A stretch of DNA of 64,000 nt from assembly GCF_016545825.1 (NCBI RefSeq), contig NC_052619.1:36681803-36745802 (forward strand). The letters are read 5' to 3'. The notes beneath the pieces were generated by a model that was not told where the DNA came from, made no database searches, and saw nothing but the letters and a program-made list of their open reading frames with translations. Shown here piece by piece: positions 34,541 to 45,302 of the stretch (positions within the stretch are counted from its first letter, which is position 1; each line of letters opens with the position of its first letter). This DNA comes from Eucalyptus grandis. Its lineage: Eukaryota > Streptophyta > Magnoliopsida > Myrtales > Myrtaceae. A program made the translations under genes and the position numbers.

Positions 34541-37290
34541 CCGGAACAGGAAAGTGGAAGAAATTCTGATATGGAGTTCTAATACACGTGACTCGTGATC
34601 ATTGACACCACAGGAACCAAGCTTTATCTTTTTCCATCAAGTATCTCAATCTCAGTTTGGCTCGATGTGAGGTCTCACAAGATTACCGGACGGAAATTGC
34701 CGATTTGGCACTAATATCGTTAGCTAGCTGTTAGATCTCTGAATTGGCGCCCGACCATCAATGCAGCATCAGCAAAAGCGCCATATCAACTCTCCTAACG
34801 GTTCTTTTTTAAAATGAATTCTTTCTGGCGAAAAAAAAAAAGAGGAAATGCAATCACTCTGCTATTACCATCTAGAGAACGCCACACCGGCTGGAATCCA
34901 AGGGCCAATACCCACCACAAGAGAAATTGCCAGCTCCAGCTATGTCAGAAGGACCAGCACCATGAAATCTGGAAACGACTGGGACAGGAAGCATCCCACC
35001 AGAGAAAGGCAAGGAAGAAGCAGGAATCAAACGACGGGCTCTTCGACCAAAAAAAAAAAAAACGACGGGCTCAAGCGGCTCCTAAGTTGCGTATCCACTC
35101 AACTTGGCGATCAGCACAGCCTTTTGCTTAGTTAACTGGCGGTTAATCAATTCTATGCTATGTGCCTTCACATAGTGATCGAGCGATGGTCCACAGGCTT
35201 CTTAGCCTCAAAAGATGTACCCTGATAGCCCAACCTGCTGCATCTTCCCCTATGTTGGGATATATGATGGTTCATTAAGATAGAGCGGTAGTTCATAGTT
35301 CTTTGATGCATGATGATCATGATATATATCTCAGGGAATTATTTACCCCCATTGCTGTTGTTGCTAATTTTAAAACAAATATACCTTCAATATATACATC
35401 AAAGCCACATAGAAATGAGCTTAGCAATCACTCAATTTCTCTCTTGGAATTTTACCTTGAATATTTGTTAAAATTTTGTGTAAAAAGAGGAATTTTGTGA
35501 AGAAAAGAGAGTAATGAAGAAGAGAAGGTTGTTGTTATTGAATAGTTATGTTGAATAATGTATGATTTGGCTGCATTTATAGACAAACAAGCAACACATC
35601 TATTGAGAATAGGTACTTTATCCCACCGTCAGCATCTTTCATGATCAATCATCACTTCTCTTCATGTCCACAATCACTACTTTTCGTATCCAATAATCAC
35701 ATTTTTTTCATTCAAAAAAACTATTTCTAACACCCTAGCCATCATGAATATCATAGGGAGCTATCTAAAGCAAGCCGCATAATCTATGCCCTCAAAATCT
35801 TAAGAGACCTAGAATGCCAACCAAAAGCTCCGGTGGAGGGGGACCTTTTGTCCACGAAAGTATCTCTAGGAGGGGCAACAAGAACCCGTGACGCATCTCC
35901 TCTGGTAGAAAGGTAGCACTCGCTCATGAGAATTTCACTGGAATATAACCCTCCGGAAGCGACCCTCATCGTGCTCAACCATCGCAAATCATCATTATGG
36001 GTCTCCTCCACAACATTGGATGGAGGCCGCCAGACCTGTAGGAAGGGATGAGACGACAAGTATCCATACAAATAAGATGTTAAAAGGAAAATAAAAGACC
36101 AAACAAACTTACATGCTTGAGAGGAATCAACCCCAACTGCAAATGGACCTCGAAGACAGAAGCAAACTGGATGGGGATAACTCGTGAACCGAGGGAAAGT
36201 TTTGCCATCAAGCTGTGGCTTTGGAACAAAGCTCGGCAGGTACTCAATTGATCAAATAAAGAGAAACTGCCAAAGACGATAGAACAATCAGCATCATAAT
36301 GATGTTGCCACGTGGTGCATCCCAGAGAGAAAAGAAGAAAAACCAGCTGCGCCCCAAACACACTTAGAGAGTGCGTTAATGTTCTCTAGCATCCTCACAT
36401 TCTCCTCAGAAATAGTGCGTTGATGACTCGCAAAAAGGGTCTCAGACAATAAACATAGAAAGAAATGTCACAATACGTGATTATCCAATGCTCATGTCTC
36501 ATCGTGAGTGGAGCTTAAGATTATCGAGTGAAAAGTGAGTGAGAAGAAGGAATGAATATAATTTGTCTATGAAAGTGACGTTAGGATGATTGGTGCTAGG
36601 AGTTCTAGTATAAAAATATTATATCTCTTTGGAACTCTGAAGGCGGGGTTGACCTTTCATACACAAACTAGTCAAAAGCTAATGCCGCTCTCCTAATGAG
36701 GTCATGATAGGCTGAAACTAATTATTGTGCCTAAAGCATTTTGTGTGCCTCACTCGATGGATTAGATACCCGAACTAAGCTTGGTGTGATATAATCTGAT
36801 ATGAAGATGCTATTCATCATACTGTTCTTATGAACAAGTATAGAAGAAAGGCTGGTTTGCTATTCTTTGGCTCACTAGGCGCCATACAGGCTATTCCGCA
36901 CCCAAGGATCAACCGCCCACGACACGAGCATCTGTAATTCTGATGGAACTCCATATCTAAATGGGGATTGACCTTCTACTTGTCTTCCAAAATAAAGTAA
37001 TGATGGCCATTTTTTATGCACATAAGCTTCAAGACAACCTCCTTCATACTACCTCCAAGAGGAATCCCCAATATACCAAACCAACCAAGAGGAGTGGGCC
37101 CTAGGGCCAACTTCTAGATGAGCGAAGCGTGACCATATTCATGTGGAAAAACCACATTTCAAGGGAGCTCTTGCCAAAGGACCATGGGACAACCTCTAGG
37201 AAAGGACTGAAGCCTATCTTATCCAATAGCTTCGAGTAATCTCCTTTGCTTACCAAAATCATATCGTTGACTCAACCCAAGCGCCATCAT
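34541..37290. other. Intergenic region, unrecognised and probably decayed elements
   Basis: No convincing gene. Short minus-strand frames at 35784-36071 and 36080-36361 and a plus frame at 35303-35500 lack recognisable domains. A-rich runs occur at about 34831 and 35049. The last 100 bp belong to the segment repeated at 31240-31440. Confidence 0.4.
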
Positions 37291-37300
37291 GGGAAGATGG

Positions 37301-37600
37301 AATTCTAGATACTTGGAGTATCAAACCTTGGCAAGAGGGGACACTTAAATGCCAAAAATTAGGAAAATGACACTTGAGTACCAAAATTGAAGCAAAAATT
37401 GATCAATTAAGTACCAACGGCAAAAAAATTCAACCAAATTTCATACTTGGCGTTTTTTGGCGAAACAAGTGCAAAATGACATCATTTTGCATGTTGACAT
37501 GGTTAGACAAGTGCAAAAACAACACTGTTTTGTTGACATGACTAGATAATTGATATAAATATTAGTTAAATTAAATGTAAGACTATATATATTTTATTTA

Positions 37601-37638
<38 letters not shown>

Positions 37639-38290
37639 GAAGATGAAGATTGCAGGCGGCGAGGGCTCAGCCCTCACCGCCACCTCCCTACCGTAACTAC
37701 GAAGGGCTGGCAATGGTGGGGGGAGAGTTGGCAAGGGCCTGCAAGCCCTCATCCAGATCTGGGACAAAGGTCATGACAATGGGCGACGGTCGATGACCCT
37801 CACCGAATCTGGGGAAGGGTCGCAACGTTCGCCCCAGATTTGGGCGAGGGCCTAGCCCTCACTGCCAATTGGCCAGGGTTGCCAATTTCTACCCAAGGCT
37901 TTGCAAACCTACCCAACCCTCCCCCTACCATCACTAACCCTTCCTAGCGATGACAGGGAGACGACAATGAGGGATGAGCTCTTAGCTGCTAGCAATCTTC
38001 ATCTTCTTCCTAAATTTAATTTTAAATTTAATTTAATTAATATTTATATTAAAATCCAAATCCATGCCAAAACAACGTCGTCTTGGAACTTCTTTATTGA
38101 GTCAGCTCTTCGATGAGTCACGTAGGTGAGCAATATTAATAAAAAAAAATTGCCATGTATGATTTTCGACGGGGTTCACAAACCTAGCACTCAAGTATCC
38201 CATTTTTCAAAAAAATGTCATTTTCCTAAATTTTGATACTTAAATGTCCCCTCATGACAAGTTTTGATATTTGGGCTATTCTTTTACTTT
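37301..38290. mobile_element. Mutator-like foldback element, 990 bp, non-autonomous
   Basis: The left end (37310-37400) and right end (38195-38285) are long imperfect inverted repeats, both with 'gaggggacacttaa'/'aggggacatttaa' and 'aattaggaaaatgaca'-type blocks. Inner arms also pair ('aagaagatgaagattg' at 37636 against 'caatcttcatcttctt' near 37993). A 9-bp duplication, GGAAGATGG (37292-37300) and GGAAGATGT (38291-38299), flanks it, and the paralog at 31319 shows the single empty site. Long inverted repeats with 9-bp duplications are characteristic of Mutator-like elements. The GC-rich middle has no domain I recognise. An (AG)n run lies at 37604-37635. Confidence 0.85.
37604..37635. repeat. 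(AG)n microsatellite
   Basis: About 16 AG units inside the left arm of the foldback element. Confidence 0.95.
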
Positions 38291-38299
38291 GGAAGATGT

Positions 38300-38860
38300 G
38301 GCCAAAAGAGAAATCTACAAGAATATTAGAAAGTGAGTGCAAAAACAAAAATTAGCACCTACTTGTGCCAACCTTAATTGGATGTATAGACTTTGGGAGC
38401 TCTTATGCCATGTTGGAAATTTGGATTGTGTGGAAGCATAGTTTTGATATCGATAGTTTTTGGTTTAATGTAATGGGCAAATGTACATGTGTGTAGGATA
38501 TATTTGGTAGAGGATGGAGAAAAAGACAAGACATAGTTTTAAGGGGTACTGGCAATTGGATATAGTTATTTAGTTTTTATACAGAGCAGTATGATGTTGG
38601 GATGATGTTGGTGGATTTTCATTATATTTTGCACTCTTGCTTATACAAATGGGAGAAATCTTACTTATTTAAAGGATAAAAGTGTCAGGAGAAAAAAGTC
38701 TAACCTTTTGATGCACAACAAAAACACTTATCCAGGAATATGCATTGAATCACTGGCACACAATGCGCGAATCTATGACTTCTCAATGGTCCAAATACAA
38801 TCACAAGGAAAATATTTCCATCCACGGCGTACATGTCAATTAACACGTGATCACGGTATT
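38300..38860. other. AT-rich spacer upstream of F-box copy A
   Basis: The first 100 bp are the right half of the segment also seen at 31330-31440. The remainder shows no gene or repeat that I recognise. Homology with the second module begins at about 38862. Confidence 0.5.
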
Positions 38861-38907
38861 TGGGCAGCCTCGATCGTACCACCGGCCAAGGATTGACACG
38901 CGATCGT

Positions 38908-38913
38908 CACGTG
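38908..38913. promoter_or_regulatory. G-box CACGTG upstream of F-box copy A
   Basis: CACGTG within a block 'gatcgtcacgtgctcgcctg' that is conserved in front of copy B, about 263 bp before the ATG. It is a binding core for bZIP and bHLH factors; conservation between copies may only reflect their shared origin. Confidence 0.45.
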
Positions 38914-39175
38914 CTCGCCTGCCTGCCGGACGGTGGTTTTTAGCACCGACCATAATCCGAGGATGTCAATTGGAACATGGCAATTCACTTCAAGGGTATT
39001 TTGAGGAAAAAGTCCAAATATGGAGGCCGATTTAGAAAAAGCTTCCAATTTAGGGGGCTTTTAAGAAATTTCTTACTCCGAACCTTGGCCCCGGAATCAT
39101 CACCAAAATCCTCGATTAAGATTCGCTTGAGGAGATCCATGTGGTCGGAACAGGGGAGGTTGGAGAGAGGTAGCC

Positions 39176-40254
39176 ATGTCGACTCTCAGCGAAGACGACG
39201 AAACCGAAATCCTCCTGCGGCTTCCCGTGAAATCTCTGCTCAGGTTCAAGTGCGTGTGCAAGCGATGGAACTCACTGATCTCCTCTCCCCAATTCGCCAA
39301 GACCCATCTTCAGATTTCCGCTTCTTCCCCAAGAATCCTCCTCGCCACCAACCCTCCTCTGTCCGTGAGCTGCGAATCACTCCATGATGATGATCGTGCT
39401 GGTCATGAAGGTATGCCTCTAACCCAGCTTCGGCCTCCGGTGGAAGCTCCCGACGGAGGTCGCCCCCGCATCGTCGGATACTGCAACGGTTTGGTCTGCT
39501 TAGAGTACGACGATCATCGGATCGTTGTCTTGTGGAACCCGGCAACAGGGGAGTCCAGAAACATCCCAAACGCTGGTTGCATGACCATTTGCGGACTTGG
39601 CTATGATCCCTCAACTGATGATTACAAAATATTGCGGCATAGTCGCCTTAGGGATGCATATGGGTTTCCGGTGGTATATAACGTGTTCGATGTTTTCGCG
39701 CTAAAGACTGGTTCGTGGAGGAGAGTCCATGACAAGCATGATGACCTTAAGTATTCCCGGACGTCGGGACCTATGCAGATGGTTTTCTTCATTGGCTAGT
39801 TGGGGGAAGAGATACTTGGGAACACAAGAAGATTGTTTCGTTCAGCATGAACACAGAGATGTTTGAGGATGCGTTGCTGCCTCTTCCAGAGGCCGATGAA
39901 GGCACTGAATTCAGGGTACTAGGAGTTATCGGTGAATGCCTTCTCTTATTTGAAAGCATGGCGAAGGTGGACATGATGGCATGGATAATGAGACACTATG
40001 ATGGAAGATCGTCTTGGACAAAGTTGTGTAGTGTTGATCTCCCAAATCAGACATTAATCACTTATTGCTACATGAAGCCATTGTGCTCTACCAGAGCAGG
40101 GAAGGTAGCATTCAGTTTGATTGGTGGGACATGCTTATCTATGATCCTGAGAAATGTCATGACAAAGAGGTTCGTGGAGGAGGACATAATAGCCTTCACA
40201 GTGTACGTTGAGAGTTTAGTTTCACCTAATGGAGCAAAGCTGCAATCAATATAG
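39176..40254 (+). pseudogene. F-box protein gene copy A, frameshifted
   Basis: It starts 'MSTLSEDDETEILLRLPVKS', an N-terminal F-box like that of copy B. The associated domain follows ('RIVGYCNGLVCLEYDDHRIV', 'WNPATGESRNIP', 'GLGYDPSTDDYKILR', 'VFALKTGSWRRVHDK'). The frame then ends at 39799. Aligned with copy B, one base is missing at about 39750-39756, and the rest of the protein continues in the next frame ('SMNTEMFEDALLPLPEADEG' to 40254). It also stops about 60 codons earlier than copy B. A single-base deletion could be an assembly error, but the broken RIN4 partner and nearby insertions support a true pseudogene. An F-box protein would link substrates to an SCF ubiquitin ligase. Confidence 0.85.
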
Positions 40255-40724
40255 GTCTGTGTTAGGGAGCCTATGGGGAAAAGTGACCTCACCGGCAATC
40301 ATTCAGCATGTAAAGAAGGGAAACTTCATATAAGAAAGCCAATAGCCGTCTTATCAGGAAAAGGTACTGTCTATCTGTTTTAGTGTTTGTTTTAGATGGA
40401 TAATAAAGCATGCCTTTGAAAGTTGGTTTATTCTTCTGGGCTAATTATAGTGAGTTTAAGTTTGGATCTTGTCCTGCGGAAGAAAAGCTTCCTAGAGGGC
40501 TAGTCATGAGTTGGATGCCGAGTTTGATGTATTGCGAAGTTAAGGGTGCCTGAATAACTACTTGTGGCACCTTGTTCTCTTCTTTGTGGGTTCTTTTCGG
40601 ATTAGTACGTGTGTCTGTCTTTGGTTGGGATGACCGACGTTTTTCTTGGTTTACTTCTAACATCGTAACTCTTGATTCTGCTGATGACACCCAATGGCTG
40701 TGGATCCACCAAACAACATCAAGC

Positions 40725-41014
40725 TGTTAAGATTAGGCTCATAATCACAAGGAAAGAGAGAGTAAAAGGGAAAGAAAAATCGAGACATGAGATTTTGTCC
40801 TAGTTCACCTTAAACTACCTCTAGCAAAGGATTCCACTATAATTAGCACTTCATTTCTCTATTACATTCCTAAAGTATTAGAGAAAGAGATTATGTATAC
40901 CTAGTAGCTATTTTTGGGCCCAAGGCCAAACTACCAATTAAATATGAGATCAAACTATAAAATATGAGACCCCCGTACCATCCTGTCAATGGGAATATGA
41001 ACCACACCCCAACA
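40725..41014. mobile_element. Solo LTR, 290 bp, in copy-A spacer
   Basis: TGTTAAG...CCCAACA. In copy B the same flanks are joined without it ('cttcaagcatgactg' near 50574), which gives the empty site. The flanks CAAGC and TAAGT look like a 5-bp target duplication with two C/T changes. A relative is truncated at 3565-3778. Confidence 0.75.
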
Positions 41015-42235
41015 TAAGTATGACTCCATGAATTGGCAAGATGCACTTCAAGTAGAACTTATTTTCTCAAATATTCATCTCCTGCATCTATGTACAGCAT
41101 GGGAACAAAAGCCTCAAAAGTCATCTTAGCAGTATCATAGATATCCTCCTTAGAAGGAAGTCTTTGACTTGGAGCTCCTTGGTTCTGAGTTTTAACGTTT
41201 AAGCAAGAGTATCATTAAATTCAGCAATGCTCACTACCTTTCATTTGGATGCGTATCCAATACTGTCCTCATTGTAATTGCCTTGGCGCCATGGACTGTC
41301 TATTTTGAAGAAGTTATTTGGATATAATCAGGTATAAGATCTTGGAGTGAGAAGCCAAACTAAATGAGCCGATGATAGGGCTCAAACGAGGAAGATTCGT
41401 TTAAAAATTTTGCCATGTTGGCAAGCAAAGGCTCTTAATCATGCTTCCACGGCTAAACAAATTATTTTGGTGTCGCCAATGCATTCTGGAAGGTACACCA
41501 GATACAGGCTGTAGCTTAAGAGGTTCGGTCAATTATGGCTGATTTTTCTCATCTGCTCCGAACTACCTAGACCCCTAGAAGTACATGGATGGTAAATCGA
41601 CTTTTATCTCTAGGCAAGTGAATTCGGGAGATTCAGCAAGTGTTCTGTCTTTCGCTAGTTGCTGATCCGAATCATTGGATTGTGGTGTTGGAATGTAGCG
41701 ATACTGTATTGCTTGAAAATTAAAGTCTCTTAACAATTTCAATGGAAGTGCTGGAATGTAGTGATACTGTATTCACAATTTTCCTCTTTCTAGCAACTCC
41801 ACTATGTTTGCATATCCGCCAATTTTTTTTCATAAAACAAGACATGTGCCTGATGAAGTCGAGCCATTACATAGAAAAGTAGCATGGTTGCCTTTGAGCG
41901 GTTTGTGATCGACGAATGCAATGGTTGCTCTAGCAGCCGCAGTTTGCTCTAATTGCGGTTTTATGGCATTCAAAGGTTCTTTCCAAGATCCACTACAGTC
42001 ACTCTAGTGCTCTGATGTTCCTAAAATGACAGCTAGCCTGAACAGAGGTTATTTTTTATGAACTCAAAGGCCTCGTTCCTCACCTAATCAGTTAGAGGAA
42101 GCAGCCAGCTGAATACGAACTCAGCTGTGTATTATCTCCATTATACACATGGAATGCATGAATAAAATACAAGGCAATGCAGAATTTGGCAAATGCTAAA
42201 AAACTTAATGAATGCATAACATTTGTTTTTCAGGC
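41015..42235. other. Copy-A spacer between F-box and RIN4 genes
   Basis: It aligns block by block with 50590-51900 of copy B (for example 'gatgcacttcaagtagaa', 'atctatgtacagca', 'aatgcaatggttgctctagc'). No open coding frame of useful length is conserved between the copies, and I cannot name a gene. It might be regulatory or an older dead gene. Confidence 0.55.
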
Positions 42236-42866
42236 TAGAGGTGAGCATGGTTTCAAGGTAGATTTTGGAATTTGAAAGTGAGTCGGAACCTAAGTACTAG
42301 ACCGATAGGAACCTATGTGGTTTTAGATTTAAATGTATGCAGGGTTGTTTCCAAAAATTAGAAAATGGGTTGTTTCCAAAAATTAGAAAATATGTTTCAC
42401 TGGATGGGTTCTAGATTATAGGTTGGTGGAACTTGAAACTTAGAATCTGGGACCTAGAATCAAACAACTTTTTGTGCTTTTCTTTGTATCACAAGCAATT
42501 CTATAATATTCTATGATGTTCGATAATAAGTGTATAAACTGAAATCACTAGTTAGAATTTTCATTTTATGATTAAGACTTTTAATTTATTAATGTTTCAT
42601 ATTTTTTGTGAGTCTAAATATAAATTGTAGTCAATAGATTGTATTAGCAAATGGTAATTATTAAATATGTTGATTTACTACAATTGATCAATTAATAAGT
42701 TAGGTAGAATTTAGGTAGATCCTAAAATCTGTGATAGGGTAGGTTCTAGTTTTCAAGAAATGTGTGGTAGGTTCCGAGTTTAAAAAAATGAAAAACATCT
42801 TTCAATGGGTAAGTTCCAGGTTTAAGGAGGAACTTGAACAGAATCTGAAACCACTGCTCACCCCTA
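42236..42866. mobile_element. hAT-type non-autonomous element, 631 bp
   Basis: Terminal inverted repeats of about 19 bp: TAGAGGTGAGCATGGTTTC at the left and, reversed, TAGGGGTGAGCAGTGGTTTC at the right. Right flank CTTCAAGC, left flank TTTCAGGC. Copy B has the intact single site CTTCAAGC at 51899-51906. An 8-bp duplication and TAGGGGTG ends fit the hAT superfamily. There is no coding capacity. It inserted in copy A after the module duplicated. Confidence 0.82.
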
Positions 42867-43010
42867 CTTCAAGCCTCATGTTGTCGCTACATCGAATGCT
42901 CACTGGATAAAATAAACTACGCATACTATTTCCTCTCAGTACAGACAAATCCCGCCCAAGTTGTGCGAATTGATAAACAGGGTGTGGTGCATTTCTGAGC
43001 AGCTAAGATA

Positions 43011-43960
43011 TCATTTTCCTCGCCATGGAAAGCGCAAACATCCTTGAGACTCCAACGTGGAGATAACGAAAGCAGAGTCAAGGAGACCATCATCCTAAAT
43101 GGACACGTTCAATTGATTGAAAAATACAGAGCCCTAAAGCTAAATGAAGAGCCACTGTGAAAGCATCACATACTTCGGACCTTGGATCAGCACGCGAATA
43201 CTGACCATTGAAATGAAGGGTCTCGGCTGTAGTCACTGGTGCTGTTCCAGCGGCGCCCTTCTTCTCCTCCACCGCACGATTGAATACATGCGTGTATCCA
43301 TCAGCTGACGAAGGGTTTGTCTCGTCTCAATCTCCGAATTTAGGAATGGCTTTGCTGTTATAAGGCTGAGATAACAGAACACAAGAATCATAACCAACAG
43401 GTTCAAGCCACAGAGCAATAAAATACAGGAAAGTTTCCTACTTCTAGAGGCCTCAGCTAGATGTGGCCCTAAATTCTTTTGACATTTTCGAGCTTCCATG
43501 GAAGCAGAAGCTATTAAGTTCTACAAAAGTCGTGTATATCTTGCTTTCAAAACTTATACACGCTCGGACTATTGGAGACTTCCAAAATCCAGCTACCAAA
43601 AATGCTGTTTTTAAGAAAATACTGTGTCGTAGCAAATCAAGTCACATCCCGACTCTCTCGCTTTTTCTTTTTTTTTTAACCTTTCATGTTGACGGGGACA
43701 CTATCATAAAAAAGCTACCGAGGTCTATGTTCATTTTCTTAATGGATGCGCGACCAACTGCTTCAACCGTTAGTCTCTTTATAACTTTTCCTCCAATTAG
43801 CCGGATACTCTCCATTAAGAAAAGCGAAGATTTCTGTTTTATCTCTTCGGGCAACTGATTTGAGAAGAGATCTTCCCGGAGTCATGGGAGCTGCGCTATG
43901 TCCGCTACTTTGTGGATGAATACCTCATCCCCCGCACTAAGAAGACATTCCCCACTCTCT
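43011..43960 (-). pseudogene. RIN4-like pseudogene A
   Basis: The exons match the intact gene at 52-55 kb. Exon 4 (about 43051-43011) ends 'FPWRGK', but its cysteine pair is reduced ('GCLRF'). Exon 3 (about 43372 down to 43170) has the second NOI domain, in which the Trp of 'PKFGDW' is TGA (43329-43327). Only the last part of exon 2 remains (about 43945-43840), and the match ends at 43960, where unrelated sequence begins. The N-terminal NOI domain and start are gone. The nonsense codon hits the most conserved residue of the second cleavage site. Confidence 0.85.
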
Positions 43961-44672
43961 CAACAAATTGCTCTGAAGGTTTCGGGTTGGAAAGAAACCG
44001 AGAGGGAAGAGATGCATGTCGTGGCTCCCATGCACGCATTCTTCTTCATGGTCGACACTTGGCGCTCGAGAATGGTTAACTTTTCCATGTCGTTAATTAG
44101 TCTAATAGTTTCAAACATCTTCTACTTAGTTTCGTTTCGAATCCACAAATAATTTTATCCTTTTGTAACTATACGAGTCCATGAGTTCACACAAATCGAA
44201 TTGATGCATTAGTGTCTCAGCGCTAATCTATGATACAAACAAGAATTAATCTCGAGAAATTACTAAAGTTAGTGTTCGATAATAAAATTACAATCGCTTA
44301 TAGGTTTTGAATAAAATTTCTAATTAAATCCATCATGACGGTAATCTATAAACTTAATCGAAAATTAAAGTGCTCGGGCCTAAATACTGTCTTTGGCCCA
44401 TCGGGCTCATCCCACAACATTTCATGGCCCATTAGACTTAATTCACAATTTTAATGAACCCGACTCTTGGCCCGCTCCAAGCCAAGCCCAAGTCCATATC
44501 TTATCATTTGATTGATCAAGCCCGTGCTCAATATCTTCGTGCGGCCCATTAACTACTTAAGCCCATACTTTCCTCATGGCCCATCGGTCTTATCATCTAG
44601 CCCGCTTTAAAATAATCCAAGCCCATAACAATCCGATTACACTTATTGGATCGGTAAAATTTAGGATGTCAC
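43961..44672 (-). repeat. Probable gypsy LTR fragment
   Basis: Read on the minus strand, it starts TGTGACATCCTAAATTTTAC at 44672, the start sequence usual for gypsy LTRs (compare 3779). The body is unlike the three LTRs at the left, so it is a different family. The other end is not defined; it may be the break at 43960. Confidence 0.4.
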
Positions 44673-44699
44673 AGTTAGTGAGAGTCTACTTAAACAACA

Positions 44700-44812
44700 G
44701 GTCTTGGTGATCTTTACTTAGCCATTAACTAATTTCCACAAAAGATTGTCAAAGTTTGAAAATAACCTATTCACCCCCTCCCTTCTGGGTTGTATTGTTA
44801 GCCCCAACAATA
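44700..44812. repeat. Copia LTR-junction-like fragment
   Basis: 'cctattcaccccctccc' and 'gtattgttagccccaacaa' are words commonly found around Ty1/copia LTR ends. No complete element is present. Confidence 0.3.
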
Positions 44813-44814
44813 TG

Positions 44815-45302
44815 GAGCATTCGAGAAAAGCTTCATATGCTTTTTGATGAATATGTGACCTCTACGTTGAGAGATGATCGCTTTACATGTTCAATTAGTC
44901 GAGGTAATGTTTCAATTGAGAACATTGTTGAAAACATTAGGAACAATCTTGATGAGTATGATGCATTTGAAAGTGAATACTTTGACTCACAATCTAATAA
45001 GTCACAATTGGACTTGTATTTAGAGGAGAATAGGGTTGATAGAAAAATATCCCTTGATCTCAATATCCTTGATTATTGGAAAGCTCATTCGCATCAATAT
45101 TTCGAGTTATCTCTCATGGCACGTGATAAATTAAACATTCCTATCACGTGATATATTGCACATTCATATCATTACCGTTGCCTCAAAGTCAGCCTTTAGT
45201 ATTGGAGGACACATCCTAAATAATATATCATAGTTCCTTTCGCCTGAAAATGCAGAGGCTAAGCTGTGTACCAGAGATTGGTCACTTGGAGTTCCACCTT
45301 AG
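44815..45302 (+). pseudogene. hAT transposase C-terminal fragment
   Basis: The frame holds 'LDLYLEENRVDR', 'LDILDYW'-like 'LNILDYWKAHSHQYFELSLM' and 'MARDKLNIPIT'. After a short duplication containing a stop it continues with 'VASKSAFSIGG' and 'LSPENAEAKLCTRDW'. This is the hAT dimerisation domain (zf-BED/RICESLEEPER group) in the right order. The zinc-finger and catalytic parts are missing. It is a dead fragment, not near any matching terminal repeat. Confidence 0.85.

Noticed and set aside
34814..35135. Lys/Arg/Gln-rich frame of about 100 codons
   Set aside because: It is bounded by A-rich runs, has overlapping alternatives in two frames and no known domain.
39246..39614. Minus-strand frame opposite F-box copy A (and its twin at 49044-49343)
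   Set aside because: Arg- and Ser-rich antisense shadows conserved only because the sense strand is conserved.
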